From: Lachnoclostridium sp. An169
Lineage (GTDB): Bacteria; Bacillota; Clostridia; Lachnospirales; Lachnospiraceae
Assembly (NCBI RefSeq): GCF_002160525.1
Contig: NZ_NFKT01000010.1
Coordinates: 1-64,000, forward strand
Reading direction: 5' to 3'
DNA length: 64,000 bases
Positions within the stretch are counted from its first letter, which is position 1. Each line of letters starts with the position of its first letter. The position numbers and the translations under genes are program-made. This document shows, piece by piece, positions 24,422 through 32,434 of this stretch. The notes under the pieces were generated by a model. That model had not been told where the DNA came from. It saw nothing but the letters and a program-made list of their open reading frames with translations, and did not search any database.

Positions 24422-25300
24422 TCACCTTCTCTTTGTAATAGCATCTTTCCCGATATCCCGGTGTTCAATGCGCACTCCGTAACTTTCCTCTTTTTCCAGA
24501 ATCTGATAGAGCGCATTGGCAAGCGTCACCGACCGGTGTTTTCCCCCGGTGCATCCGATGGCGATCACAAGCTGGTTCTTTCCTTCCAGAATATAGTTCG
24601 GTATCAGGAAACCTACCATATCTTTCAGTTTTTCCAGAAAGATCCGCCCCTTATCGTTATCCATGACATAGTCCTGGACTTCCGGATCATTTCCCGTCTT
24701 CTCCCTCAGTCCTTCTATATAGTATGGGTTGGGCAGGAACCGGACGTCAAAGACCAGGTCTGCATCCTGAGGGATCCCGTATTTAAAGCCGAAAGACATC
24801 ACGGTAATGAACAGGTTGCAGAAACTCTGTCCCTCCACGAAAATCTTCTCCAGTTCCAGGCGCAGCTCCCGGGTAAGCATTTTACTCGTATCCAGTATAT
24901 ACGTCGCCTTCATTTTGAGGAATGCAATCTTCTCCCGCTCTTTTGCGATACCGGTATCCACTCTGCCGGAGCCGCTTAAGGGGTGCTGTCTCCTCGTCTC
25001 TTTGTATCGCTTTACAAGCACTTCGTCGTTGGCGTCCAGAAACAGGATCTCATACTGGATGCCCGCCTGGTCCATCTCCTCAAGATTCTCTTTCAGTCCG
25101 GCGAAATCCTGTCCGCCGCGCACATCAATCCCAAGAGCCGTCTTTTTAATCTCCGTATCCGGCGTGTCAAACAGCTCCACAAACCGCGGCAAAAGCGGAA
25201 TCGGCAGATTGTCCACGCAAAAATATCCCATATCCTCAAGCATCTTGAGCGCCGTTGACTTTCCGGCGCCCGACATTCCCGTAACGATAACCAAACGCAT
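24422..25300 (-). CDS. rapZ: RapZ/YvcJ nucleotide-binding protein
   Basis: 292 aa. Walker A GMSGAGKS (8-15), YFCVDNLPIPLLP, and the C-terminal domain with GCTGGKHRSVTLAN, all typical. In enterobacteria RapZ targets sRNA GlmZ for decay; in Gram-positives YvcJ is a GTP/ATP-binding protein of less clear role. Start 25300 is chosen over an upstream ATG because AGGAGA precedes it and MRLVIVTGMSGAGKS is the usual opening. 48 bases after murB in the same operon. Confidence 0.95.
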   Translation of the reverse strand: MRLVIVTGMSGAGKSTALKMLEDMGYFCVDNLPIPLLPRFVELFDTPDTEIKKTALGIDVRGGQDFAGLKENLEEMDQAGIQYEILFLDANDEVLVKRYKETRRQHPLSGSGRVDTGIAKEREKIAFLKMKATYILDTSKMLTRELRLELEKIFVEGQSFCNLFITVMSFGFKYGIPQDADLVFDVRFLPNPYYIEGLREKTGNDPEVQDYVMDNDKGRIFLEKLKDMVGFLIPNYILEGKNQLVIAIGCTGGKHRSVTLANALYQILEKEESYGVRIEHRDIGKDAITKRR

Positions 25301-25348
25301 ACCCAACTTCTCTCCTACTCTGAATCTCTTCTGTTCCGGCTGCATGCC

Positions 25349-26269
25349 CTAAAATTCTCCGATCCGTTTCACTTCCGGCTCCAGGCGCACGCCGAACTTT
25401 TCTTCCACCCGGTCCGCCACCTGATTCATCAGCTCCACCACTTCCGCAGCCGTGGCATTGCCCCGGTTGATCACAAATCCGCAGTGTTTCTCCGACACCT
25501 GGGCGTCCCCGATCCGGAATCCGCGGAGCCCGGCATCATCGATCAGCTTCCCTGCAAAATACCCTTCCGGACGCTTGAATGTACTTCCCGCGCTTCCGTA
25601 CTCAAGGGGCTGCTTCTCTGTCCTTCTGCGGCGCAGATCATCCATCTTCTCCTTAATTTCCTCCCTGCTGCCTTTCTGCAGATGAAGGACCGCTCCCAGC
25701 GCCACATAATCATTTTTTGCGATCACACTGGTCCTGTATGCCATTCCCAGTTCAGCCACCGGAAGCGTGACAATCTCCCCCTCCGGGGTAAGCACGTCGG
25801 CGCTCTCCGTGACCATCTTCATCTCTCCGCCGTACGCCCCTGCATTCATCCGCAGGGCTCCCCCCATGGTCCCGGGGATGCCGGAGGCGAACTCCAGCCC
25901 CGTCAGAGATGCCTCGTACGCCGCTGCGGCCGCCTTGGAGAGCAGCGTCCCCGCCTGAACGTAAAGGCGCTCTCCCTCTGCATGCGCTCCGCTCATCCGG
26001 CGGAAAATCTGGATCACCACTCCGCGGACACCGCGGTCTCCCACCAGAAGGTTGCTTCCGTTTCCAATAATGTAATAAGGCACCGACTCCCTGCGGCACA
26101 GCCGGATAATCTCGAGAATCTCTTCGTTTCGGGACGGCATGACAAAGTAATCCGCCGGTCCGCCGATCCGGAACGTCGTATGCCGTGACATGGGTTCGTC
26201 GGCAAGCACACCGTCTTTTCCCACAATCTCTGAAAGTTCACTGAGCAGCTTTTCTCTATATAATTCCAT
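25349..26269 (-). CDS. murB: UDP-N-acetylenolpyruvoylglucosamine reductase
   Basis: FAD-dependent second committed step of peptidoglycan precursor synthesis. 306 aa, type II MurB. FAD domain: TFRIGGPADYFV, GNGSNLLVGD, SGIPGTMGGALRMNAGAYGGEM; catalytic segment GSAGSTFKRPEGYFAG with the Ser, and KHCGFVINRGNATA at the end. First gene of the murB-rapZ-whiA-crh-like operon, with its own promoter (-35 TTTACT, -10 TATTAT) overlapping a palindrome shared with the divergent gene. Confidence 0.97.
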   Translation of the reverse strand: MELYREKLLSELSEIVGKDGVLADEPMSRHTTFRIGGPADYFVMPSRNEEILEIIRLCRRESVPYYIIGNGSNLLVGDRGVRGVVIQIFRRMSGAHAEGERLYVQAGTLLSKAAAAAYEASLTGLEFASGIPGTMGGALRMNAGAYGGEMKMVTESADVLTPEGEIVTLPVAELGMAYRTSVIAKNDYVALGAVLHLQKGSREEIKEKMDDLRRRRTEKQPLEYGSAGSTFKRPEGYFAGKLIDDAGLRGFRIGDAQVSEKHCGFVINRGNATAAEVVELMNQVADRVEEKFGVRLEPEVKRIGEF

Positions 26270-26297
26270 TTATAAACTCCGTTTCATTTTTTTATTC

Positions 26298-26360
26298 ATA
26301 ATACAACAACCTTGCTTTAAAGTAAAGCAACTTGCAAAACCTTGCAAAAACGTGTATAAT
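26298..26360. promoter_or_regulatory. Divergent promoters of murB and the CNNM-type gene with a shared palindrome
   Basis: murB promoter (minus): TTTACT 26326-26321, 17-base spacer, TATTAT 26303-26298. Rightward promoter: TTGCAA 26332-26337, 17-base spacer, TATAAT 26355-26360. Between them TTGCTTTA-AAG-TAAAGCAA (26312-26330) is a perfect inverted repeat that overlaps the murB -35 and abuts the other -35. Confidence 0.65.
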
Positions 26361-26461
26361 GTTCTGCGTATCTACACATTTCCGGCGTCATGCAGAAGTG
26401 CCGCTGGGAAATGTATTTGTAAAACCTGTATTCATTGTAAAAAAGGAGTGGAATTAAAACA

Positions 26462-27820
26462 GTGGACTCTGGTGACAGTTTTCAATTTATTATTCTTATT
26501 ATTCTTCTGATGCTCTCGGCGTTTTTTTCATCTTCCGAGACAGCGCTTATGACGGTAAACAAGATCCGTCTCCGTTCTCTTGCCGATTCCGGAGACAAAC
26601 GTGCCGCACTGGTTCTGGACGTTACGGAAAACCATACTTCCAAGATGCTCAGCGCGATACTGATCGGCAATAACATTGTCAATATCTCCGCATCTTCTCT
26701 CTCTGCCACGCTTGCCTATGCGTTTGGCGGGTACATGGTCAGCCTTGCAACTGCCGTACTCACCGTGGCAATCCTTGTATTCGGAGAAATCACACCCAAG
26801 AATTACGCTACAATCAATGCCGAGAAGATCGCGTTAAGATATATCCGCATCATCTATGTATTCATGACAGTCATGACCCCGGTTATCTTCATTATCAACC
26901 TGTTTTCAAGAGGAATCATGTTCCTTCTGCGCGTTGACCCCAACGCGACGAACAAGAGCATGACCGAGGATGAACTGCGGACCATCGTGGACGTCAGCCA
27001 TGAGGACGGTGTGATCGAATCCGGGGAGAAAGAGCTGATCTACAATGTATTCGACTTCAACGATGCAAATGCCAAAGACATCATGGTGCCCCGGGTACAT
27101 GTCACATTTGCAAATATAGACAATACTTACGACGAACTGATTGAGATTTTCCGGGAGGACAAATTCACCCGTCTCCCCGTATATGAGGACAGCCAGGACA
27201 ACATTGTCGGCATTATCAACATGAAGGACCTCCTTCTTTACGACCGCAATGATCCCTTTGATCTGAGAAATTTCCTGCGCGAGCCTCATTTCACATACGA
27301 ATACAAGAGCATCTCCGATCTTCTTGTGGAAATGCGGGAATCCACCTTCAACATCGCCATTGTTCTCGATGAATACGGCGAGATGGCCGGACTGATCACT
27401 CTGGAGGATATTCTTGAGGAGATCGTAGGCGAGATCCACGATGAATACGACGAGCAGGAGGATGAACTGGTACAGAAGATCGGCGAACGGGAATATGCTG
27501 TTGACGGCTCCATGAGCCTTGACGATGTAAACGACCGGCTCAACACGAATCTTGACTCGGAAGATTACGACTCTCTGGGCGGATTCATCATCGAGCACCT
27601 GGACCGGCTACCTGAGGCGGGCGATGAAGTCTGTACCGACGACGGAATCCGTCTTGTCGTGGACAGAATTGAAAAGAACCGGGTGGAAACCGTTCATGTC
27701 TATCTTCCCGAACAGACGGCAAATGAGGAAGAGGAAGACAAAGACAGCAGAAAGAAAAAGAAAGCCGGTTCCTCTGCCGAAGCTGAAAGTGACAAAGTCG
27801 TTTCCTCCGCGGAGGCGTAA
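26462..27820 (+). CDS. CNNM/CorB (HlyC/CorC) family membrane protein with CBS domains
   Basis: Proposed Mg2+/divalent cation transporter or regulator in the cytoplasmic membrane. 452 aa starting at GTG 26462 with AAGGAGTG upstream. N-terminal DUF21 domain with three or four membrane helices (about 5-175, SAFFSSSETALMTVN, GEITPKNYATINAEKIAL), two CBS domains (about 200-330), and a C-terminal CorC_HlyC domain (about 345-425). A charged tail of about 30 residues ends the protein. It was named hemolysin C in older literature. It has its own promoter and terminator. Confidence 0.93.
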   Translation: MDSGDSFQFIILIILLMLSAFFSSSETALMTVNKIRLRSLADSGDKRAALVLDVTENHTSKMLSAILIGNNIVNISASSLSATLAYAFGGYMVSLATAVLTVAILVFGEITPKNYATINAEKIALRYIRIIYVFMTVMTPVIFIINLFSRGIMFLLRVDPNATNKSMTEDELRTIVDVSHEDGVIESGEKELIYNVFDFNDANAKDIMVPRVHVTFANIDNTYDELIEIFREDKFTRLPVYEDSQDNIVGIINMKDLLLYDRNDPFDLRNFLREPHFTYEYKSISDLLVEMRESTFNIAIVLDEYGEMAGLITLEDILEEIVGEIHDEYDEQEDELVQKIGEREYAVDGSMSLDDVNDRLNTNLDSEDYDSLGGFIIEHLDRLPEAGDEVCTDDGIRLVVDRIEKNRVETVHVYLPEQTANEEEEDKDSRKKKKAGSSAEAESDKVVSSAEA

Positions 27821-27894
27821 GATGACGGCACGCCGGTAATGACTGTGCCGTATACAGGACAGATAAATACCGCTGCCGAATACCATTGCAGTAA

Positions 27895-27930
27895 AATGGT
27901 GACCGCATTTCTGCGGTCACCATTTTTTTG
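27895..27930 (+). terminator. Intrinsic terminator of the CNNM-type gene
   Basis: AATGGTGACCGCA (27895-27907) pairs with TGCGGTCACCATT (27912-27924), followed by a run of T. Strong 13-base stem with a four-base loop. Confidence 0.92.
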
Positions 27931-27978
27931 TCGGCGCATACTTTATTATAGAATAAACTGTAAAGGAAAATCCTCATT

Positions 27979-28761
27979 ATGCCCTATTCTATCATGCTGG
28001 ACGCCGGCCACGGCGGCCGGAATCCCGGTGCTGTCTACAATGGCAGGCAGGAAAAGGACGATGCGCTTGCGCTGACTCTTGCCGTAGGAGAAATTCTCCA
28101 GAACCGCGGGATTGACGTGGAGTACACCCGCACCACCGATGTCTATGAATCCCCCTATCAGAAAGCAATGGAAGCAAACGAGGCGGGAGTAGATTTCTTC
28201 ATCTCCATCCACCGCAACTCTTATCCGACGGATAATACCGTTTCCGGCGTGGAATCGCTGGTTTACGATCTGTCGGGAATCAAAGTGGAGATGGCGGAGA
28301 ACATAAACGAACAGCTGGAAGCCGTTGGTTTCGTCAATCTTGGCGTCAAGGCCCGCCCCGGGCTGGTAGTGCTCCGGCGTACTCAGATGCCTGCTGTTCT
28401 CGTGGAAGTCGGATTTATAAACTCCGACACAGACAACATGATTTTTGACAATAATTTCGATGACATCGCGCTTGCCATCGCCGAAGGGATCCTGGATACC
28501 CTGGGGATGAGCGGTAATCTTCCGAAAGACACCCCTGCCTCCTCTGTATCTTACACGGTACAGACCGGCCTCTTCCGCAATCAGGTCTATGCCAACCGCC
28601 TGCTCGATGAACTCCAGGAACAGGATTTCCCGGCGGCTGTGACTCAGGAGAACGGTCTCTACCGGATCACCGTCGGCAGCTTCCCCACCCTCGATGAAGC
28701 GGCGGAGATGGAGCGCCGCCTGAAAAGAGCCGGCTACCAGACACTTGTCATGAGCCGGTAA
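27979..28761 (+). CDS. N-acetylmuramoyl-L-alanine amidase with SPOR domain
   Basis: Peptidoglycan amidase of the Amidase_3 family, 260 aa. Zn ligands His11 (DAGHGG), Glu25 and His78 (SIHRN), with catalytic Glu143 (LVEVGF). Residues about 180-260 form a SPOR domain, which binds denuded glycan and places such enzymes at septa or spore cell walls. No signal peptide is visible, so export is unexplained, as in some CwlC-like mother-cell enzymes that act after lysis. The ATG follows TTAT with a weak ribosome site (GGAAAA). The stop codon lies within an 18-base tandem repeat. Confidence 0.93.
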   Translation: MPYSIMLDAGHGGRNPGAVYNGRQEKDDALALTLAVGEILQNRGIDVEYTRTTDVYESPYQKAMEANEAGVDFFISIHRNSYPTDNTVSGVESLVYDLSGIKVEMAENINEQLEAVGFVNLGVKARPGLVVLRRTQMPAVLVEVGFINSDTDNMIFDNNFDDIALAIAEGILDTLGMSGNLPKDTPASSVSYTVQTGLFRNQVYANRLLDELQEQDFPAAVTQENGLYRITVGSFPTLDEAAEMERRLKRAGYQTLVMSR

Positions 28762-28817
28762 CCTGTCATGAGCCGGCAACTTGCCATGAGCCGGTAACCT
28801 GTCATGAACCGGTAAAG
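28746..28817 (+). repeat. 18-base tandem repeat spanning the amidase stop codon
   Basis: Four copies of TGTCATGAGCCGGTAACC at 28746, 28764, 28782 and 28800, with two or three changes in the later copies. The first copy carries the last codons and stop (MSR-TAA) of the amidase, and the others repeat the same tail downstream. Confidence 0.9.
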
Positions 28818-28838
28818 CCGCATGCCCGGCACTTTCAT

Positions 28839-28898
28839 AAAAAAAGATTCCCTTCACAAAGAGCTTTTCTGCTCTGTTTATGGAGGGAATCTTTTTTA
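28839..28898. terminator. Bidirectional terminator between amidase and glmM
   Basis: AAAAGATTCCCT (within 28839-28853) pairs with AGGGAATCTTTT (28884-28897), with an inner AGAGC/GCTCT. A- and T-runs flank it, so it can serve both convergent genes. Confidence 0.88.
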
Positions 28899-28907
28899 TA
28901 ACTCTTT

Positions 28908-30251
28908 CTACACGGTCAGCCCTTCCGCCTCGATCACGCGGACCACGCTGTCCACATATTTCTCGCAGATCTCATCGGAAGCCGCTTCCACCATCACGCG
29001 GATCACCGGCTCCGTACCGCTCTCTCTCACGAGGATGCGGCCTTCTGTTCCCAGCTCTTCAGCAGCCTTTTTCACCGCCTCCTGAACCGCCGGATTCTCT
29101 TTTGCCGTCTTCTTATCCTTCACGCGCACATTTTTCAGAAGCTGCGGGTAGATCTTCACTTCATCTGCAAGCTTGCCCAGTGACTGCTTCTTCTCCAGGA
29201 TCACTTCCATGATCATCAGGGAGGTCAGAATACCGTCGCCGGTTCTCGCATGTTTGCTGAAAATGATATGTCCGGACTGCTCGCCGCCCAGAACATAGCC
29301 GTTTTTCATCATATTTTCGTAAACATACTTGTCGCCTACTGCAGTCTGCTCATAACGCATGCCTGCCTTGTCGCATGCCTTGTAGAGTCCCAGGTTGGAC
29401 ATGATCGTGGTGACAATGGTATTATCCTTTAACCTGCCCTGCTCCATCAGGTATTTCCCGCAGATGTACATGATGCGGTCGCCGTCCACCACGTTGCCGT
29501 TCTCATCCACAGCGATACATCTGTCTGCATCTCCGTCATAGGCAAATCCTACATCCAGTTTTTTCTCTTTTACAAACTCCTGGAGCACATTGATGTGGGT
29601 GGAGCCGCAGTTGGTATTGATGTTCGTGCCGTCCGGCTCGTTGTTGATGACGTAAGTCTTTGCTCCGAGGGCATCAAACACACTCTTTGCAATGGAGAAT
29701 GCGCTTCCGTTTGCACAGTCAAGACCGATCCGCATATCCTTGAAGGAACGAGTTGCCAGGGAGATCAGATGACCGATATAGCGGTTTCTTCCCGCCGCAT
29801 AGTCGATGGTCCGTCCGATGTTCTCCTTTGTAGCAAGAGGCAGTTCTTCCGTCTCCCCGTCGATATACGCTTCAATCTTATCCTCAACCTCTGCCTCCAT
29901 CTTGTGTCCGGCGCTGTTGATCACCTTGATTCCATTGTCATAGAACGGATTGTGGCTCGCGGAGATCATGATTCCGCAGTCAAAATCCTCTGTCCTGACC
30001 ACATACGAAACACTGGGAGTCGTTGTCACATGGAGAAGATAGGCGTCTGCTCCTGATGCTGTCAGTCCCGCTGCCAGAGCGTACTCAAACATGTAGCTGC
30101 TTCTTCTTGTGTCTTTTCCGATCACGACTCTCGCCTTATGGTCCTGTCCGAAGTACCATCCGAGATAGCGTCCCACTTTGAAGGCATGCTCAACTGTCAG
30201 AACGACATTTGCCTCTCCGCGGAAGCCGTCTGTTCCAAAATATTTTCCCAT
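28908..30251 (-). CDS. glmM: Phosphoglucosamine mutase
   Basis: Converts glucosamine-6-phosphate to glucosamine-1-phosphate for UDP-GlcNAc synthesis. 447 aa, normal length. It opens GKYFGTDGFRGEAN, has the phosphoserine loop ISASHNPFYDNGIK, the metal loop DGDADRC, the sugar loop GGEQSGHI and the phosphate loop RESGTEPVIRVM. All catalytic elements are intact. Single gene on the minus strand. Confidence 0.97.
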   Translation of the reverse strand: MGKYFGTDGFRGEANVVLTVEHAFKVGRYLGWYFGQDHKARVVIGKDTRRSSYMFEYALAAGLTASGADAYLLHVTTTPSVSYVVRTEDFDCGIMISASHNPFYDNGIKVINSAGHKMEAEVEDKIEAYIDGETEELPLATKENIGRTIDYAAGRNRYIGHLISLATRSFKDMRIGLDCANGSAFSIAKSVFDALGAKTYVINNEPDGTNINTNCGSTHINVLQEFVKEKKLDVGFAYDGDADRCIAVDENGNVVDGDRIMYICGKYLMEQGRLKDNTIVTTIMSNLGLYKACDKAGMRYEQTAVGDKYVYENMMKNGYVLGGEQSGHIIFSKHARTGDGILTSLMIMEVILEKKQSLGKLADEVKIYPQLLKNVRVKDKKTAKENPAVQEAVKKAAEELGTEGRILVRESGTEPVIRVMVEAASDEICEKYVDSVVRVIEAEGLTV

Positions 30252-30385
30252 AGTCGTCTTCCTCTTGTATTCTTAATTTTAATTTATGTGAAAAAGCGGA
30301 CGTTCATATCCGTTCCCAACACATTTTTTATTATATTACCATTACAAAAGAGTTACAAGTATTTCTTTTTTGTTACAAGTCCCGC

Positions 30386-30414
30386 TTTACGCTCCGGCTA
30401 TTTTGGGATATACT
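30386..30414 (+). promoter_or_regulatory. Promoter of the Cof-type phosphatase gene
   Basis: TTTACG (30386-30391), 17-base spacer, TATACT (30409-30414). Just upstream GTTACAAGT occurs twice (near 30352 and 30372), a possible binding site. Confidence 0.6.
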
Positions 30415-30504
30415 TGTCTCGCGGGGATTCCCTGCACAGAAGAAACGAAAACGAAGAAAAGAGAACGAAAAAAGAGAACTGTATTTTTCGGGGAGGATTT
30501 CTAT

Positions 30505-31308
30505 ATGATCAAACTGATTGCAAGCGACCTGGACGGCACACTTCTCCAGGGAGGCGCGCAGGAGCTCGGTTCCCGCGCGGTTCAGCTCATACATGAACTT
30601 ACGCAGAAAGGGATTCACTTTGTCGCGGCGAGCGGCAGGCAGTACAGCAATGAGCGCCGGCTTTTCGCGCCCATCCGGGACGAGATTTCCTACATCGCGG
30701 AGAATGGCTCCATCTGCATCCACAACGGACAAGTCATCTCCCGCACAGTCATCGAGGACGGACTGGCAAGACGGATCATCCGGGAGATCAAGAAAGAAGC
30801 GAATTTCGAGCTTCTCGTATCCCGGGAGGACGCCTGTCTGATTGAGGACAAAAACCCCGCATTCACCAACCACATTCTAAATGTGGTAAAAAACAAAACG
30901 ATTATCGTCGATGACCTTCTCGAAGCAGAAGGCCCGTTCCTGAAAATCGCCATCTGCAACATGACAGACGGTCCCCACATCATCGACAAATACCTGAAAC
31001 ACCTGCAGGATCTCTTCGGCTCCGAGCTCAAAGTCGTGACATCCGGGAACATCTGGATCGATTTCATCGCCCCGGGCACGAACAAAGGTGCCGCGCTGAA
31101 ACACCTGCTTGATCTCTTCCACGTAAAGCCCGAGGAATGCATGGCCTTCGGGGATCAGTACAACGACGTGGAGATGCTGGAACTTGTGGGCACCAGCTAC
31201 GCCATGGCGAATGCGGCTCCGGGGATCTCCTACCACACCACTTACGTCACAGACTCTGTCGAAGATGTACTTGAGGACGTACTTGCAGGGGCTGACGTAG
31301 CACATTAG
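30505..31308 (+). CDS. Cof-type HAD-superfamily phosphatase
   Basis: Haloacid-dehalogenase-fold sugar-phosphate phosphatase, 267 aa. Motif I DLDGTLL (Asp nucleophile), motif II ASGRQ, and motifs III/IV with GTNKGAALKHLLD and GDQYNDVEML; the cap is of the C2 type. ATG 30505 has GGGAGG 9 bases upstream; the longer frame opens within the promoter and is rejected. Substrate not assignable. The stop codon lies in the loop of a hairpin (31288-31320). Confidence 0.93.
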   Translation: MIKLIASDLDGTLLQGGAQELGSRAVQLIHELTQKGIHFVAASGRQYSNERRLFAPIRDEISYIAENGSICIHNGQVISRTVIEDGLARRIIREIKKEANFELLVSREDACLIEDKNPAFTNHILNVVKNKTIIVDDLLEAEGPFLKIAICNMTDGPHIIDKYLKHLQDLFGSELKVVTSGNIWIDFIAPGTNKGAALKHLLDLFHVKPEECMAFGDQYNDVEMLELVGTSYAMANAAPGISYHTTYVTDSVEDVLEDVLAGADVAH

Positions 31309-31330
31309 CACGTCAGCCCCCTGTTTCTTT
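31288..31330 (+). terminator. Terminator-like hairpin at the end of the Cof gene
   Basis: GGGGCTGACGT (31289-31299) pairs with ACGTCAGCCCC (31310-31320). The loop contains the stop codon. The T-rich tract after it is interrupted by other bases. Confidence 0.6.
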
Positions 31331-31392
31331 CAGCAAATCGCTTCCTGCCACTCTGCGAAAAACTTTCCAGGTGGAGAGAGATATCGTGTCCC

Positions 31393-31496
31393 CCCTGAAA
31401 CATCAGAAACATCGTCGTATATCCGGCAACCAGAGAAGAACAGAACAGGCGTGCAGTATTCCCTGCGTAATACCAGTATTTTTCAGTTCTGCTCAT
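31393..31496 (-). pseudogene. N-terminal remnant of a GPH-type sugar symporter
   Basis: From an ATG at 31496 the minus strand reads about 35 residues (SRTEKYWYYAGNTARLFCSS, then YTTMFLMFQG) that match the start of the symporter encoded at 61639-63117 (RRYYIMGDLARSF...VTLFLMFQG). Homology stops at the shared FLMFQG and the frame runs on into unrelated residues. It follows the GH3 remnant by about 50 bases in the same order as the intact pair at the right edge of the window. Confidence 0.7.
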
Positions 31497-31545
31497 CTAC
31501 CAGTCCGGATGTTTATTCATTCCTTTTTCTCTCATATTTATCTCA

Positions 31546-32010
31546 CTATTCATTCTGAATCACTCTTGAGAGGCTTTTTGACATGGCCAGAACTCTCCCC
31601 GCACAGAGTTCCAGATCACTCCGGTCAATCCAACCTGTAGCAAGTCCGTCCAGAATCTGCTCCACATCCTTTTTGTTTCCCGGCATTATTATGTCGTTTC
31701 CCACCCGTATACTCATGTCCGAGCTGCTTGCGCCATGTCTTCCCATATTGAATGCATCCCCGGTCGTCCCCCAGTCGGTCATGACAAATCCCTGGAATCC
31801 CCATTCACCGCGCAACACATCATCGAGAATGTCTTTCCTGTTCGCGGTATGAATTCCGTTGAGCAGATTGTAGGAAGTCATAACGGATCCGGGTGCGGAT
31901 TCCTTAACATAAATCCCAAATTCCTTCAGATAGATCTCCCTCAACGCACGTTCGGAAACAATGCTGTTGGAACCGAAACGGTTGGTCTCCTGCTTGTTGC
32001 AGCAGAAATA
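31546..32010 (-). pseudogene. 3' remnant of a GH3 glycosidase gene
   Basis: About 155 residues with clear GH3 catalytic-domain sequence: CCNKQETNRFGSNSIVSERA, SYNLLNGIHTANRKDI, and the nucleophile motif VMTDWG, ending RVIQNE. It aligns closely with the partial GH3 at 63396-64000, which also ends right after this domain. Everything before CCNKQETNR is missing; at about 32008-32045 the sequence switches to an AraC fragment on the other strand. Confidence 0.85.
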
Positions 32011-32026
32011 GAACTCTCGTGACACC

Positions 32027-32371
32027 GTGAAATTTCTGTACGCCGGTACAAAATCGGAACTCTGGATGTTGGACATCATGAATTATATATTTGAAAACTA
32101 TCAAAACATAACTCTCCGCAGGATTGCCCGGCACTTCGGCTACAGCGAGCCTTATCTGTGCAGTTTCTTTCAGGAGGAAACTCACTCCACTTTCTCCAAG
32201 ATTATCCGGGACTTCAGAATAAAACAGGCGGAAAAACTGCTGCAGACCACCGACTTGAAACTCAATGAAATCTGTGATTCCATCGACTATTCCGATGTAA
32301 CGCACTTCATTCGTGATTTCAAAAAACAATATGGGAGCACACCGATAAAATACAGGAAACAGTTTTCATAA
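32027..32371 (+). pseudogene. AraC-family HTH fragment
   Basis: 114 codons from ATG 32027 hold a complete AraC double-HTH domain (NITLRRIARHFGYSEPYLCS, KLNEICDSIDYSDVTHFIRD, FKKQYGSTPIKYRKQF), but the N-terminal sensor part is missing because the gene now abuts the GH3 remnant. A free-standing DNA-binding domain could still be made; there is no clear ribosome site. Confidence 0.8.
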
Positions 32372-32432
32372 AAAGGATCCCTGTGAAGTGCAGACTCTTT
32401 CATAGTTTGTCTACTTCGCAGGAATCCTTTTT
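32370..32432. terminator. Bidirectional terminator between AraC fragment and GPH symporter
   Basis: AAAAAGGATCCCTG (32370-32383) pairs with CAGGAATCCTTTTT (32419-32432), extended by GAAGT/CTTC and CAGAC/GTCT. T-runs lie at both ends. Confidence 0.85.
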
Positions 32433-32434
32433 AA

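Noticed and set aside
28746-28817. CRISPR-like array
   Set aside because: Copies are directly adjacent without spacers, so it is a plain tandem repeat.
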